A DNA stretch of 64,000 nt from Streptococcus cristatus AS 1.3089 (GCF_000385925.1 NC_021175.1:2078101-2142100); one strand, 5' to 3'. Positions 33,423 to 47,577 are shown, counted from the stretch's first letter. Program-made: numbers and translations. Notes: generated from the sequence alone by a model not told the origin.

Positions 33423-35408
33423 TTATTTCTCCTTTTCTAGTGATTCTTCATTATCCATCACTTGATCCATAATCTCTTGATTTAGACGCTGAGTGACTTC
33501 AGCAACCGTTTGATCGCTGACTTGCGCTGCTGCTAGATTAAAGTGGCCGCCACCACCCATTTTCTCCATAATCCGCTGGACATTGATCTTGCTGCGACTA
33601 CGAGCTGAAATGGATACGTAACCCTCAGTATTTTTGCTAACTACAAATGTTGCTTCAATGCCCGACATAGCAAGCATGGTGTCAGCCGCCTTACTAATGA
33701 CGACTGTATCATAGCTGGCATTTTCAGGACCCGCTGCTACAATCACATTTGGCAAAAGCTTCTTACCAGTCAAAATCAGCTCATTGACTGCTCGATACTC
33801 TTCAAAATTCGTCGAAGAAATATCCTGAATGACAACACTATCACTGCCCCGAGCCCGCAAATAACTGGCTACATCAAAGGTTCGGCTCGTCACTCTGGAA
33901 GTGAATTTCTTGGTATCCAGCATAATTCCAGCCATGAGCAGGCTGGCTTGAATTTTATTCAGGCGATTCTTCTTGGAATTTTGAAACTGAATCAGCTCCG
34001 TTACCAATTCGCTGGCGCTACTAGCTCCACTTTCAATATAGGCGATAACTGCATTTTCAGGGAAATCCTCATCGCGGCGGTGATGATCCACCACAATCGT
34101 CTGACTAAATCGGTCAAATAATTCCCTTGAAAGCGTTAAAGCTAGCTTCGAGTGGTCCACCATTATCAAGAGCGAACGACTGGTCACTCGGTTCATGGCT
34201 TCCGAAATCGACAAAAGATAATCAGCGCCTTCCGACGTCAATTTTTGAATGGAGCGATAGATGTCTGAGCCCATCTGTTGGTCATCATACACAACATAAG
34301 CTTTCTCAATGATATTGCTGGCAAAAAGCTGCATACCAACAGCAGAGCCTAAAGCATCCATGTCAAGATTGCGGTGGCCAACCACAAAAACCTGATCCAC
34401 ACTCTTGATTTTATCCGAAATAGCTGTCATCATGGCTCTAGTACGCGTGCGCGTACGCTTAACAGATGCAGCCGTTCCACCACCGAAGTAAACTGGATTC
34501 TTGGTCTCGTCATTCTCTTTGACAACCGCTTGGTCACCACCCCGAACCTCTGCTAGGTTAAGATTGAGGAGCGCTGTCTTACCAATTTCATCATGCTTGC
34601 CATCCCCGTAAGAAAAGCCCATACTAAGCGTCAGAGGAAGTTTTCGATTCTTAGCTTCTGTCCGAAATTGATCAATAATCGAAAATTTACTATCCATCAG
34701 TTGTTCCAAAACCGTATAATCCGTAAATAGATAATAGCGATCCATCCCCACCCGACGGTAAAACATGTGAAATTGATCAGAAAACTCTGCAACAAAGTTG
34801 GCAACAAAACTGTTGACATGGCTGATATCCGAGTCTGAAACGGCATCTTCCAAGTCGTCATAATTATCAACCGAAACGATACCGATAACTGGCCGCGTTG
34901 TAACTAGTCCAACTGTCGCTTCATACTCATTTGATGCATCAAAAAAATACAGGACGCTAGAAGCTGAATCAAAATAAACAGAATATTGATTATCTCCCAC
35001 TGTTGCATAACTACCCGCTTTTGAAGCAGCAATGTGGATAATTTCCTGCAGGAGATCGCTATCTAGCTCACCCTCATCCGTTGTAAAAATCAATTCAGCA
35101 TACGGATTGAACCAGTCCACATCTCCACTGTTTTCATTGATTTTAATCACACCAACTGGCATCTTATCCAACAAAGAAGCTAAACTTCTCTCTGCTTGAT
35201 GATTGACATAGCGAATCTGCTCAAGCTCGTCCAATTCGGACATTCTCTGCTGCTGAATAAATAGCCCAACCAAAAGCGCCAGCACTATGAAAAGAGAAGC
35301 CAGCATAGCAAAACTATCACCAAAAAGGCGCAAACAAATAGCTAATATGATAAAGGAAGTAACCCCCGCTATTGCCAAGTGGCTTGGGGCAAAACGAATT
35401 TTTTTCAT
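33423..35408 (-). CDS. gdpP: Cyclic-di-AMP phosphodiesterase GdpP
   Basis: A 661-residue membrane enzyme that hydrolyses c-di-AMP to pApA. It has two N-terminal transmembrane helices (about residues 10-50), a PAS-like sensor domain (around [20 protein letters not shown]), a degenerate GGDEF domain and the DHH/DHHA1 domains. Motif I is [19 protein letters not shown], the DHH triad reads VDHHRR and the C-terminal substrate motif is [12 protein letters not shown]. Typical length and domain order. Confidence 0.95.
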   Translation of the reverse strand: MKKIRFAPSHLAIAGVTSFIILAICLRLFGDSFAMLASLFIVLALLVGLFIQQQRMSELDELEQIRYVNHQAERSLASLLDKMPVGVIKINENSGDVDWFNPYAELIFTTDEGELDSDLLQEIIHIAASKAGSYATVGDNQYSVYFDSASSVLYFFDASNEYEATVGLVTTRPVIGIVSVDNYDDLEDAVSDSDISHVNSFVANFVAEFSDQFHMFYRRVGMDRYYLFTDYTVLEQLMDSKFSIIDQFRTEAKNRKLPLTLSMGFSYGDGKHDEIGKTALLNLNLAEVRGGDQAVVKENDETKNPVYFGGGTAASVKRTRTRTRAMMTAISDKIKSVDQVFVVGHRNLDMDALGSAVGMQLFASNIIEKAYVVYDDQQMGSDIYRSIQKLTSEGADYLLSISEAMNRVTSRSLLIMVDHSKLALTLSRELFDRFSQTIVVDHHRRDEDFPENAVIAYIESGASSASELVTELIQFQNSKKNRLNKIQASLLMAGIMLDTKKFTSRVTSRTFDVASYLRARGSDSVVIQDISSTNFEEYRAVNELILTGKKLLPNVIVAAGPENASYDTVVISKAADTMLAMSGIEATFVVSKNTEGYVSISARSRSKINVQRIMEKMGGGGHFNLAAAQVSDQTVAEVTQRLNQEIMDQVMDNEESLEKEK

Positions 35409-35414
35409 TAAAAA

Positions 35415-35699
35415 ACCTCTTATTGCGCCATTTTACCATATTTTCTTAAAAAAAGCGAGTTTTCACTGCCCTTGGACACTTGTAAAGCAAGACAGAGTCA
35501 AGTCGCTAGGATTCTTTTCAGATAAGAACTTGTAAATCGCTTTCAGACCCTGTAAACATTGTAAACTTTAGGATTTCAATAATTGACAACTTGTGTAAAC
35601 TTTGTTTTATATCAAGAGTTTCTTTTGTCAACCACCGTTTACAAAAGTGTAAACCATACAAAAACGCACCCTCTTTTAAGACAGTGCGTCGATAGCTTA
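35415..35699. promoter_or_regulatory. Intergenic region with clustered TGTAAAC/TGTCAAC motifs
   Basis: The 290 bases ahead of gdpP hold TGTAAAC at 35551, 35560, 35594 and 35648, TGTCAAC at 35626, and GTTTACA-aaag-TGTAAAC as a perfect inverted repeat (35637-35654). No gene is visible. The motif recurs in several intergenic regions up to the origin. Confidence 0.4.
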
Positions 35700-37607
35700 T
35701 CATTTTGCTTGATTTTTAGAAATGCTTCTAGATTTACCTTCCAAATAAACCATCAAAATAGAAATATCTGCTGGATTGACACCCGAAATACGACTAGCCT
35801 GACCAATTGTTTCTGGATTGATTTTCTTAAACTTCTGTCGTGCTTCTGTCGCAATCGAGTCAATATCATCCCAGTCAATATTGGCTGGAATCCGCTTCTC
35901 TTCCATACGCTTCATCTTTTCAACCTGATCAAGAGCTTTGGAAATATAGCCCTCGTACTTAATCTCTGTCTCAAGTAGCTCAATAATCTTCTCATCAAGC
36001 TCCTCTGCCGCTGGACCAATGAACTGAATCACATCTTGGTAAGAAACTTCTGGACGCCGCATAAATTCTTTGGCAGTTACCGCATCTGTCAGAGGCTTAA
36101 AGCCAAGCTCTTCTACCTTGGCATTGGTTTCCTTGACAGGCTTCAGCTTGATAGATTCCAAACGCTTCATTTCATTGTCAAATCGATTCTTTTTAATCTC
36201 GAAACGAGCCCAGCGCTCATCATCTACCAGACCTATTTCTCGGCCAATCTCTGTCAAACGCATATCAGCATTGTCATGGCGGAGAATCAAACGGTACTCC
36301 GCTCGGCTAGTCAAGAGTCGATATGGTTCTACGGTTCCCTTGGTCACCAAATCATCAATCATGACTCCAATGTAACCATCACTACGCTTCAAGATTAACT
36401 CCGGCTTACCTTGGATTTTCAAGGCCGCATTAATCCCAGCGATAATCCCTTGACCTGCAGCTTCTTCATAGCCAGAAGTCCCATTGGTCTGACCTGCTGT
36501 AAAGAGTCCAGAAATTTTCTTGGTTTCCAAGGTTGCCCGCAACTGGTGGGGCATAATCATATCGTACTCAATGGCATAACCTGTCCGCATCATCTCAGCA
36601 TTTTCTAGACCCTTGATAGAGTGAACCAAGTCCTTCTGTACATCTTCTGGCAGACTGGTTGACAGCCCCTGCACATAAACTTCTTCTGTATCACGACCTT
36701 CAGGCTCTAGGAAAAGCTGGTGGCGTTCTTTGTCCGCAAAACGGACGATTTTATCCTCAATAGACGGGCAATAGCGTGGCCCCACACCCTTGACTATTCC
36801 TGAAAACATAGGCGCCCGATGCAGGTTATTTTGGATGATTTCATGACTTTCCGCATTGGTATAAGTCAACCAGCAAGGAACTTGATCTTTCACATAGTCT
36901 TCATCACGAGACGTATAAGAGAAATGATTGGCCTTTTCATCACCTGGCTGAATCTCGGTCACATCATAATTGATCGATGAAGCCTTGACACGTGGAGGCG
37001 TTCCAGTCTTAAAACGACCAATTTCAAAACCTAGATCCCGCAGGTTATCAGCCAAAGGAATGGCTGCCAGACTGTGGTTAGGACCTGATGAATACTTGAG
37101 ATCACCAATGATAATTTCGCCCCGCAAGGCTGTTCCCGTCGTCACAATGACGGCTTTAGCTGCAAATTCCTGATTGGTCGCTGTCTTAACCCCAATGACC
37201 TTACCATCTTCTACCAAGATTTCATTAATCATGGTTTGCCGCAAGGTCAGATTTTCTTGATTTTCGACAGTCTTACGCATTTCTTTGGAGTAGACTTCCT
37301 TATCCGCCTGCGCCCGAAGAGCCCGCACTGCAGGTCCCTTACCCGTGTTGAGCATCTTCATCTGGATATAGCTCTTGTCAATATTCTTGGCCATTTCGCC
37401 GCCCAAAGCATCTACTTCACGGACAACAATCCCTTTAGCAGACCCTCCGATAGATGGATTACAAGGCATAAAAGCCAGCATCTCAATATTAAGGGTTGCC
37501 AGCAGCACTTTACAGCCCATACGACTGGCAGCCAGAGACGCCTCAACTCCAGCGTGCCCTGCTCCAATTACGACAATATCATAACTTTCAGTAAAATTGT
37601 GTGTCAT
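35700..37607 (-). CDS. mnmG: tRNA uridine-5-carboxymethylaminomethyl modification enzyme MnmG (GidA)
   Basis: A 635-residue FAD-dependent enzyme that with MnmE modifies wobble U34 of several tRNAs. The N-terminal FAD loop is [35 protein letters not shown] (19 residues) and the GidA signature [15 protein letters not shown] are present. I chose ATG 37607 (GAAGGAAAAAGAA site); an upstream ATG at 37622 is possible. Its neighbour mnmA modifies the same wobble position. Confidence 0.96.
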   Translation of the reverse strand: MTHNFTESYDIVVIGAGHAGVEASLAASRMGCKVLLATLNIEMLAFMPCNPSIGGSAKGIVVREVDALGGEMAKNIDKSYIQMKMLNTGKGPAVRALRAQADKEVYSKEMRKTVENQENLTLRQTMINEILVEDGKVIGVKTATNQEFAAKAVIVTTGTALRGEIIIGDLKYSSGPNHSLAAIPLADNLRDLGFEIGRFKTGTPPRVKASSINYDVTEIQPGDEKANHFSYTSRDEDYVKDQVPCWLTYTNAESHEIIQNNLHRAPMFSGIVKGVGPRYCPSIEDKIVRFADKERHQLFLEPEGRDTEEVYVQGLSTSLPEDVQKDLVHSIKGLENAEMMRTGYAIEYDMIMPHQLRATLETKKISGLFTAGQTNGTSGYEEAAGQGIIAGINAALKIQGKPELILKRSDGYIGVMIDDLVTKGTVEPYRLLTSRAEYRLILRHDNADMRLTEIGREIGLVDDERWARFEIKKNRFDNEMKRLESIKLKPVKETNAKVEELGFKPLTDAVTAKEFMRRPEVSYQDVIQFIGPAAEELDEKIIELLETEIKYEGYISKALDQVEKMKRMEEKRIPANIDWDDIDSIATEARQKFKKINPETIGQASRISGVNPADISILMVYLEGKSRSISKNQAK

Positions 37608-37752
37608 TTCTTTTTCCTTCATTTTTTCACCAAAAAAGGCCAAGTCTCCAGAAGTGCAGGACAAAAAGCCTGCAACATCCATGAGCTTTGACCATCATAG
37701 GTATTGCTTATCTTATTGTAGCAAATTGAGCGAAATTGTCAATCTAAAGCAA

Positions 37753-38184
37753 CTAAGATTGGCGAATCGCTTCAAAAGCTTCTTTATCAATCTCGACAGA
37801 TTCAGAGAATGCATCCAGAACAATCCCTCTTAATGCAAATCTCCCTCTGCCTTCAACTGCAAACAAACAATCTGTGACAGGCAGTTGCAACCAAGAAAAG
37901 TGATCATAGTATTCTTTTGGAATCTCTTGCTCGTTTGAGAAACAGGGATAGAAATAATCATCTCCCTTTTGCAGAATATCGGGTTTTAGGCGAACACCTT
38001 CTTGACCTTCGCTCTCATCCATTAGATAAGCATTGAAGGGAACCCAAACCTTAGATTGATTTAATACCTTAAATAGTGCCTCTATGGATTCTGTCGTTTT
38101 CTCATGCAAATACTGCTTCTTATAGTCAGAAAGAGTTTCAAGTCCGTCCTTCTTACCAGTCTTTTTATTAAAAAAATGAAACAT
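37753..38184 (-). CDS. SseB family protein
   Basis: A 143-residue protein resembling the SseB N-terminal domain: a polar start, then ALFKVLNQSKVWVPFNAYL, LQKGDDYFYPCFSNEQEIP and LQLPVTDCLF. The domain is common in Gram-positives and has no firmly assigned function. It lies between mnmA and mnmG on the same strand and is probably co-transcribed with mnmA. Confidence 0.78.
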   Translation of the reverse strand: MFHFFNKKTGKKDGLETLSDYKKQYLHEKTTESIEALFKVLNQSKVWVPFNAYLMDESEGQEGVRLKPDILQKGDDYFYPCFSNEQEIPKEYYDHFSWLQLPVTDCLFAVEGRGRFALRGIVLDAFSESVEIDKEAFEAIRQS

Positions 38185-38205
38185 TCTCGCTCCTCTTGTA
38201 GTTAC

Positions 38206-39395
<1,190 letters not shown>

Positions 39396-39609
39396 CTTGA
39401 GCAAGGTCTATTATAGCATGATTTAGCAAGGAGAACAACGGATAACCTTTGGCTCAATCTGATGAGTATTTCAAGTTGTCAAGTAAGTTTACAGCATTGT
39501 AAATAACTTGATACAAAACATCATATCCCAACCAAGAATTTACTAGTAATTACAAAAAGGGACTAGAATGCAAATTCCAATCCCTATAAACATATTTCTA
39601 AATAAAGTT

Positions 39610-40146
39610 TTAATACCAGCCATTTGCTAACCAGAAATTTTTAGCAGCCGACCATGAACCATAGCGACCTGCTACATAAGCATCCGCTGTCTTCTCTTGA
39701 TTTTCTGGTGACAAATCTCCATTTAGATAGGTAATAGTCAACTGATAGCGACCATAGTATTGCCCATTTTGCGCTGTATAACTGCCGCTGGATTCTTTTT
39801 GAGCAATCCACTCCTTGGATTCTGCATCCTCAGCACTCAAGTCAGAACTTGGGTTTACAGTAGATTGCTCAGTCTTATCTGATTTTTCAACAGTCATTTG
39901 CTCAGACACATCATCGTCCAGCTCTAAAACCTGTCCAACACTAATCAGATTGATATTGCTGATCTTGTTTTTTTGCGCAATCTTGTCAACAGTCGTCTGA
40001 TGAGAAGCAGCAATCGCGGACAATGTGTCACCTGACTTGACAGTATAACTTTCTGCATTGGCTACAATCGGAAGCAAAGCAGCAGCTCCTGCCATCAAAC
40101 TGAGTAAGCCTGCTTTCATCATTCTATTTTTAAAATACAAATTCAT
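39610..40146 (-). CDS. Secreted LysM protein with Apf-type lysozyme-like C-terminus
   Basis: A 178-residue secreted protein. A signal peptide (residues about 10-31, cleavage near VANAES) leads into one LysM domain (SYTVKSGDTLSAIAAS...VGQVLEL), a polar linker and a C-terminal domain (EWIAQKESSGSYTAQNGQYYGRYQL ... RYGSWSAAKNFWLANGWY, motifs in part) of the aggregation-promoting-factor/transglycosylase-like type. It binds peptidoglycan and probably modifies it. The start has AGGAG at 9 bases. TGTAAT and AGTAAT elements upstream may reflect WalR control, but the spacing is not canonical. Confidence 0.85.
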   Translation of the reverse strand: MNLYFKNRMMKAGLLSLMAGAAALLPIVANAESYTVKSGDTLSAIAASHQTTVDKIAQKNKISNINLISVGQVLELDDDVSEQMTVEKSDKTEQSTVNPSSDLSAEDAESKEWIAQKESSGSYTAQNGQYYGRYQLTITYLNGDLSPENQEKTADAYVAGRYGSWSAAKNFWLANGWY

Positions 40147-40290
40147 GTTTAGAATTCTCCTTTTCTGTGATATATCTATCCTAAAGCAAAAGTATTACAG
40201 AACTTTATTACTTTGATGAATTATATTACAGACTATTGAAGAACTTGTAAAAACAGACCTATATTCTAAAGGTTTTTGATGATGTAAAGG

Positions 40291-42885
40291 CTATGCTGAA
40301 CTATCTCTATGTTTTTTTCTCCATTTAAATCGAACTCTATCGTAGAAGAAAAATAGAACTATACCGAAAATGAAGGCTACTGTACCTTCCTTTAATCCCC
40401 TTGGAATAAATGATAGAGTAACTCTACCCGCTCCTCTACCCACATCAAGTTTCATAAAACCATTTTGCGCACGTTTTAACGGAACCTTCTTGCCATTCAC
40501 ACTAGCCGTCCAGCCCTTATCATAAGGAATGGTGAAAAAGAGAGAACTGTCTCTATCTGCATGATAATCAACCGTTACCGTATTGGATTTTGTCGTCACA
40601 GAAACTTCTTGTTCTTTCAATTTACTTATTAACTGCTGATATTTATTCACATCCACAGAGAAAAATTCTGGCTGGTTAAAAGTCACAGTCCGATTCTCTG
40701 GAAAAGAAAATTGGATAGAAACCGTCTGTGCTTCCTTAAAATATCCAATATTCAAAAATGGGAAAACATTGTGAGTTGAGTAACGATTCGTGATTCCATT
40801 TACAGTGATATTGACATCCGTTTGATTATCGTTTGAAAAATCAAGATCTGAAAGGTTGACATAGACTTGACTACCTGCAGCTACCTCAATTGTATAGGTT
40901 ATGCTAGCATAACTTAATTGACTATCATTTTCGATGCTTGCAGTTACTTTTCCCTCAGTCTCTGCCTCATTACCAACTATAGAAATCCGCTCATAATATT
41001 TATGACTCAAACCTGATAATTGATTTAAAAAGGCTGTTTGATTGTCAAGTGTCAAATTTGTAAACTTGACATCTGTGTAAATATCATTAGTTAAGAAAGC
41101 CAAGCCCAAAGCATAATTATTTTCATACAGTGTCATTAACCTCTCAGTCTTCTCTGCAGAAAAACCAAATTTCTGTGGGTCTTTTTCAGACAAATTATAC
41201 TTTACAGCAAAGATGCTATCCATCAAAATAGTATTATTTTGATAGCGGAGATTGAGATTCGTTCCTGCCGATTTAAATCCTAATTTATCTAAAGTCGAGC
41301 TAGCTTGCGTATTTCTGACTGATGAAAATTGAGAAATTCCATTATAATTAAATTTCATACTGTCATTCCCAGTCTGAGGATCAAGCCTCTCTTTTCGAAA
41401 GAAATCTCTATTTTCCCTCTTATTATACTTGACAAGTTTGTCAATTTCATCCATCTTTTTAGAATAAGAAGAACGACTTGCAAAGACCCATTCTTTAGCA
41501 ATACCATCGACCTGATAATAAGAGTTTAAGGTGAGCTCAAAAATTACAAAAAACAATAAAGATAGTGTAAACATACTCTGCCTAACGTGACAACGAATGA
41601 AAGCAAAGCTGATTAAAAGATAGGCAAAGAAAAACTCTAAAGTAAAAATGTAAGTTTCAGGACCAAGAAAATCATAGCGTTTACCATAGTATAAGGTGGC
41701 TAGAAAACCAAAAGAAATGAGCAGGAAGCTAAGGAATACTTGCCACCATTTAACTTCCTCCAAACGATTGAGCGTTTCTGCCGCCATCAAAATGATAAGA
41801 AGAGAAAAAAGCCAAGAATAGCGATGTAAAAACATATTTGGCGCATGCATTCCCTGCCAGAGTAAATCCAAATACTGCAGTCGGAAGCTCACTATAAAAA
41901 TGCCAATCAACAAAATATAGGCCAGTTTCACGCGAAGCTTAATACTTTTTATCGTGAAAAACAAGATACTTAAAATAAGAGGAAATAGACCAACATAAAT
42001 CATAGGAATAGAGCCATACTTAGTTGTGTCAAAACTTCCTATAAAATTTTTAGCAAAAATATCTAGATACCAACTTTTTTCAGTAAACAAACCTTCAACC
42101 TTTGTCAAGGTCTCACCATGTGAACTCAGATCTAGATAAGTCGGCAAAATCATAATTAGACTAGTAAGCCCTGCTAATATTGACACGATAGCAAAATCAG
42201 GGAAAGACCGAATCCTGGCCTTAAAGTCCCAAGAAAGCTGAACGAGATACCAAAGAACTAAAAACAGAGCCATCATGTAACCAAAATAATAATTCTGGAT
42301 AAAGAGAATTGACAAGCTTGTAAAGTATAAAACTCTCCCTTGTCCATTCATCAACTTGTGCAAACCAAAGATGATAAGGGGTACCAATATAAATACATCT
42401 AACCAAGTTTTAATTTCTAGTTGACTGACTGAGAAACTCATCAAGGCAAAGGAAGTTGACAGAATCAAGATTAGTGTTTCTGGAATTTTTTTAAAGATCC
42501 CTTTAATACTGATACAAGTTGTCAAGCCAATCAAGCCAAACTTGATAAGAGTAAACAAGTAGACCGCATCCGGCATTGATTTTAAATCGAAAAAGTAGAC
42601 GAAGGGGGAAAGGAAACTTCCTAGATAATAGCTGGAGAGAGCATAAAAATTTTGCCCTAATCCACTTGAAAATGTGTAAAAAAGACTATCCGTTCCATGA
42701 AGGATATTCCTCAAGGTCGTATCAAATACAACATACTGATGGAAGCCGTCTCCAAGTAACGGCGAAGTATCGCTTCCCCAGTAAATACCTTGACTCAGAT
42801 AAACGAAACACATAATGAGAAAAGGTAAGATGAAGGAAGCCAAATAAAGCCAATTTTTCTTAAAAAAATATCTGATTTTTTCCAT
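40291..42885 (-). CDS. YfhO family membrane glycosyltransferase-like protein
   Basis: An 864-residue GT-C-like membrane protein. A first helix and the external loop YWGSDTSPLLGDGFHQYVVF are followed by about twelve transmembrane segments up to residue 460, an extracytoplasmic domain of about 350 residues and a final helix. YfhO of B. subtilis glycosylates lipoteichoic acid. The short-loop acidic residues (GSD, GDG) are the expected donor-binding type. Stands alone; the exact glycan is unknown. Confidence 0.83.
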   Translation of the reverse strand: MEKIRYFFKKNWLYLASFILPFLIMCFVYLSQGIYWGSDTSPLLGDGFHQYVVFDTTLRNILHGTDSLFYTFSSGLGQNFYALSSYYLGSFLSPFVYFFDLKSMPDAVYLFTLIKFGLIGLTTCISIKGIFKKIPETLILILSTSFALMSFSVSQLEIKTWLDVFILVPLIIFGLHKLMNGQGRVLYFTSLSILFIQNYYFGYMMALFLVLWYLVQLSWDFKARIRSFPDFAIVSILAGLTSLIMILPTYLDLSSHGETLTKVEGLFTEKSWYLDIFAKNFIGSFDTTKYGSIPMIYVGLFPLILSILFFTIKSIKLRVKLAYILLIGIFIVSFRLQYLDLLWQGMHAPNMFLHRYSWLFSLLIILMAAETLNRLEEVKWWQVFLSFLLISFGFLATLYYGKRYDFLGPETYIFTLEFFFAYLLISFAFIRCHVRQSMFTLSLLFFVIFELTLNSYYQVDGIAKEWVFASRSSYSKKMDEIDKLVKYNKRENRDFFRKERLDPQTGNDSMKFNYNGISQFSSVRNTQASSTLDKLGFKSAGTNLNLRYQNNTILMDSIFAVKYNLSEKDPQKFGFSAEKTERLMTLYENNYALGLAFLTNDIYTDVKFTNLTLDNQTAFLNQLSGLSHKYYERISIVGNEAETEGKVTASIENDSQLSYASITYTIEVAAGSQVYVNLSDLDFSNDNQTDVNITVNGITNRYSTHNVFPFLNIGYFKEAQTVSIQFSFPENRTVTFNQPEFFSVDVNKYQQLISKLKEQEVSVTTKSNTVTVDYHADRDSSLFFTIPYDKGWTASVNGKKVPLKRAQNGFMKLDVGRGAGRVTLSFIPRGLKEGTVAFIFGIVLFFFYDRVRFKWRKKHRDSSA

Positions 42886-42897
42886 GTTTCTTATAGA

Positions 42898-42955
42898 GAA
42901 AGAGGCCGAAACGTTGTTTCATGCCTCTGTAAACCTCTGTCAACTTATGTTGACA
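42898..42955 (-). terminator. Hairpins between the ABC-F gene and yfhO
   Basis: AGAGGC-c-GAAAC-gtt-GTTTC-at-GCCTCT gives a strong stem ahead of a T-rich stretch on the minus strand. Next to it TGTCAAC-ttat-GTTGACA is a perfect 7-bp inverted repeat (42938-42955). Confidence 0.6.
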
Positions 42956-42960
42956 ACTCA

Positions 42961-44583
42961 TTAATCTTTCCAAAGTTCTTTGACTTTTGCCTGAACTTCT
43001 TGATTTTCCAAAAATTCATCATAAGTTTCGTCAATGCGGTCAATCACACCATTTTTTGAGAGAACGATGATATGGTTGGCCAAGGTTTGAATAAACTCAT
43101 GGTCATGGCTGGCAAAAATGATCGACTCTTTAAAGTTCTTCAAACCATCATTCAGACTAGAAATAGATTCCAGATCCAAGTGATTAGTAGGATCGTCCAA
43201 GACCAAAACATTTGACTTGAGAAGCATCAGTTTAGACAGCATAACCCGAACTTTTTCTCCACCTGACAAGACGTTGACAGACTTGTTAACCTCATCGCCA
43301 GAGAAGAGCATCCGACCCAAGAAACCGCGAAGGAAAGTATTATCATCTTCTTCCTTGCTCGCAAATTGACGGAGCCAATCAAGAATAGATTCACCGCCCG
43401 CAAAGTCGCGAGAATTATCTTTTGGCAAATAAGAACGACTGGTTGTAACGCCCCACTTGACAGTTCCTTCATAGTCGATATCTCCCATCAAGGCACGAAT
43501 CAAGGCAGTTGTCTGAATATCATTTTGTCCAATCAAAGCTGTCTTATCGCCAGGACGCAGGATAAAGCTGATGTTGTCAAGAATGGTTTCGCCGTCAATC
43601 TTGACAGAAAGATTTTCTACTGTCAAGAGATCGTTCCCGATTTCACGCTCCGCTTTAAAGCTGATAAATGGATATTTCCGACTTGACGGAACAATTTCTT
43701 CCAATTCAATCTTATCTAGCATCTTTTTACGAGATGTTGCCTGTTTAGACTTGGAAGCATTGGCTGAGAAGCGAGCAACAAACTCTTGCAATTGCTTAAT
43801 TTTTTCTTCCGCCTTAGCATTTCGGTCAGCGAGCAACTTAGCTGCCAATTCACTTGATTCTTTCCAGAAATCATAGTTTCCGACATAAAGTTTGATCTTA
43901 CCAAAATCAAGGTCGGCCATGTGGGTACAAACTTTATTTAAGAAGTGACGGTCGTGGGATACGACAATAACTGTATTGTCAAAGTCAATCAAGAAATCTT
44001 CCAACCAAGTAATGGATTGAATATCCAAACCATTGGTCGGCTCGTCTAGAAGCAAGACATCAGGTTTACCAAAAAGAGCCTTGGCAAGAAGAACTTTGAC
44101 CTTGTCGCCGTTCGTCAGTTCACTCATATTTTGGTAATGCAAGTCTTCTGGAATATTGAGATTTTGTAGCAATTGAGAAGCTTCACTTTCAGCTTCCCAG
44201 CCACCCAACTCAGCAAATTCACCTTCCAGTTCAGCCGCTCGAACCCCATCCTCGTCAGAAAAGTCAGGCTTCATATAGATGGCATCTTTTTCCTTCATGA
44301 TATTATAAAGGTGCTCATTCCCCATGATAACAACATCAATGGCCCGCTCATCCTCATAGTCAAAGTGATTTTGACGCAAAACAGAAAGTCGCTCATCTGG
44401 CCCCAAAGAAACATGGCCTGTCGTCGGCTCAATATCTCCAGCTAAAATTTTCAAGAAGGTGGACTTACCCGCACCATTCGCACCAATCAGGCCATAAGTG
44501 TTTCCTTCTGTAAATTTAATATTTACTTCATCAAATAATTTTCGATCACTGAAACGCAGTGACACATCAGATACTGTAAGCAA
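42961..44583 (-). CDS. ABC-F family ATPase (YkpA/YbiT-like), one degenerate nucleotide site
   Basis: A 540-residue soluble protein with two ATPase domains, of the ABC-F class that acts on ribosomes rather than in membranes. Domain 1 has an intact Walker A (GANGAGKST) but a poor signature (ELTNGDKVK). Domain 2 has an intact signature (LSGGEKVR) but its Walker A reads GQNDIQTT without the lysine, and Walker B has LDDP instead of LDEP. So only one composite site (Walker A of domain 1 with signature of domain 2) looks competent. The start is TTG 44583 with AGGAG upstream. Confidence 0.87.
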   Translation of the reverse strand: MLTVSDVSLRFSDRKLFDEVNIKFTEGNTYGLIGANGAGKSTFLKILAGDIEPTTGHVSLGPDERLSVLRQNHFDYEDERAIDVVIMGNEHLYNIMKEKDAIYMKPDFSDEDGVRAAELEGEFAELGGWEAESEASQLLQNLNIPEDLHYQNMSELTNGDKVKVLLAKALFGKPDVLLLDEPTNGLDIQSITWLEDFLIDFDNTVIVVSHDRHFLNKVCTHMADLDFGKIKLYVGNYDFWKESSELAAKLLADRNAKAEEKIKQLQEFVARFSANASKSKQATSRKKMLDKIELEEIVPSSRKYPFISFKAEREIGNDLLTVENLSVKIDGETILDNISFILRPGDKTALIGQNDIQTTALIRALMGDIDYEGTVKWGVTTSRSYLPKDNSRDFAGGESILDWLRQFASKEEDDNTFLRGFLGRMLFSGDEVNKSVNVLSGGEKVRVMLSKLMLLKSNVLVLDDPTNHLDLESISSLNDGLKNFKESIIFASHDHEFIQTLANHIIVLSKNGVIDRIDETYDEFLENQEVQAKVKELWKD

Positions 44584-44820
44584 TGATTTTCTCCTATATA
44601 TGTAATCTCCTCCATTTTACTAGAAAATTCTTCTTTTTTCAAATTATTATAGGTAAAAACTATTTTATGAGATAAATATGCCGTAAATCTTGTAAATGTA
44701 CTGTAAACATATTGTCAATCAATTGTTTTTTGAGCTGCGTTTCTTCTTTTTTCTTCTAGCTTCTTCCGCATTTTCTTTGAAAATGATATAATGAGAGCAA
44801 TACTAATTGAGGAGCAAGCA

Positions 44821-45846
44821 ATGACAAAACCCATTATTTTAACTGGAGACCGTCCGACTGGAAAATTACATATTGGTCATTATGTAGGAAGTCTACGTAA
44901 CCGTGTCCTTTTACAAAATCAAGACAAGTATGAGATGTTTGTTTTTCTGGCGGATCAACAAGCTCTGACAGACCATGCGAAAGATCCACAAACGATTGTA
45001 GAATCCATTGGCAATGTAGCCTTAGACTATCTAGCAGCTGGACTGGATCCAAAAAAAGCAACTATTTTCATCCAGAGTCAAATTCCAGAGTTGGCAGAAC
45101 TGTCAATGTACTACATGAATTTGGTGTCTTTAGCTCGTTTAGAGCGCAATCCGACAGTCAAGACAGAAATTGCTCAGAAAGGATTTGGAGAAAGTATCCC
45201 AACTGGATTTTTGGTTTATCCTATCTCTCAAGCAGCTGACATTACAGCCTTTAAGGCCAATTATGTACCTGTCGGAAATGACCAAAAACCGATGATTGAG
45301 CAGACACGTGAAATTGTTCGTTCCTTCAATCATGCCTATGACTGTGAAGTTTTGGTGGAGCCAGAAGGCATCTATCCAGAAAATGAAGCGGCTGGTCGTC
45401 TGCCAGGGCTTGATGGCAATGCTAAAATGTCCAAATCATTGAACAATGGGATTTATCTAGCGGATGATATGGATACTCTCAAGAAAAAGGTCATGAGCAT
45501 GTATACCGATCCCGACCACATCAAAGTTGAAGATCCAGGAAAAATCGAAGGTAATATGGTTTTCCATTATCTGGATGTTTTTGGTCGACCAGAAGATGCT
45601 GCTGAAATTGTGGCTATGAAAGAACACTACCAACGTGGTGGTCTGGGTGATGTCAAAACTAAACGCTATCTCTTAGAGATTTTAGAGCGGGAATTAGGAC
45701 CAATCAGAGAGCGTCGACTTGAGTTTGCAAAAGACATGGGGCAAGTTTATGACATGCTGAAAGAAGGCAGTGATCGTGCTCGACAAGTTGCTGGACAAAC
45801 CCTGTCAGAAGTCAAAAATGCAATGGGAATTAATTACTTTAAATAA
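44821..45846 (+). CDS. trpS: Tryptophanyl-tRNA synthetase
   Basis: A 341-residue class I synthetase that charges tRNA-Trp. The HIGH motif is in [14 protein letters not shown] and KMSKS is present as [12 protein letters not shown]. The ILTGDRPTG start identifies the TrpS branch typical of streptococci. ATG 44821 has TGAGGAGCAAGCA upstream; a longer frame from 44791 has no ribosome site. Divergent from the ABC-F gene; no T-box leader is visible. Confidence 0.96.
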   Translation: MTKPIILTGDRPTGKLHIGHYVGSLRNRVLLQNQDKYEMFVFLADQQALTDHAKDPQTIVESIGNVALDYLAAGLDPKKATIFIQSQIPELAELSMYYMNLVSLARLERNPTVKTEIAQKGFGESIPTGFLVYPISQAADITAFKANYVPVGNDQKPMIEQTREIVRSFNHAYDCEVLVEPEGIYPENEAAGRLPGLDGNAKMSKSLNNGIYLADDMDTLKKKVMSMYTDPDHIKVEDPGKIEGNMVFHYLDVFGRPEDAAEIVAMKEHYQRGGLGDVKTKRYLLEILERELGPIRERRLEFAKDMGQVYDMLKEGSDRARQVAGQTLSEVKNAMGINYFK

Positions 45847-45871
45847 CGAACAATAATAGCAGATTACATCA

Positions 45872-45912
45872 AAAACCATCGTCTTTTACCTGAAAAAGAG
45901 ATGGTTTTTAAT
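45872..45912 (+). terminator. Terminator of trpS
   Basis: AAAACCATC-g-TCTTTT pairs with AAAAGA-GATGGTTTT and is followed by T residues, 25 bases past the stop. Confidence 0.8.
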
Positions 45913-45993
45913 TTTTGCATAATAATCATTGACAAATGCCTATAGAATGGTATGATATTAACAATAAAAAGACGAGCCTTGCTCAATATATAA

Positions 45994-47493
<1,500 letters not shown>

Positions 47494-47504
47494 AATTATA
47501 AATA

Positions 47505-47541
47505 AAAACAACCTTGTCAACTCCTTGATAAGGCTGTTTTT
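47505..47541. terminator. Terminator of guaB
   Basis: AAAACA-a-CCTT-g-TCAA with TTGA-t-AAGG-c-TGTTTT followed by TT. Lies between the convergent guaB and recF genes. Confidence 0.75.
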
Positions 47542-47577
47542 TAGTTTACAAATCTGTAAATCATATTTACAACTATT

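Noticed and set aside
33423..35408. GdpP as a diguanylate cyclase
   Set aside because: The GGDEF region is degenerate and the DHH/DHHA1 domains define it as a c-di-AMP phosphodiesterase.
41921..41936. parS-like site in yfhO (AGTTTCACGCGAAGCT)
   Set aside because: Only the left half matches; the right half and central base break the palindrome.
44584..44820. T-box leader for trpS
   Set aside because: No T-box sequence (TGGNACCGCG type) or antiterminator could be found upstream of the gene.
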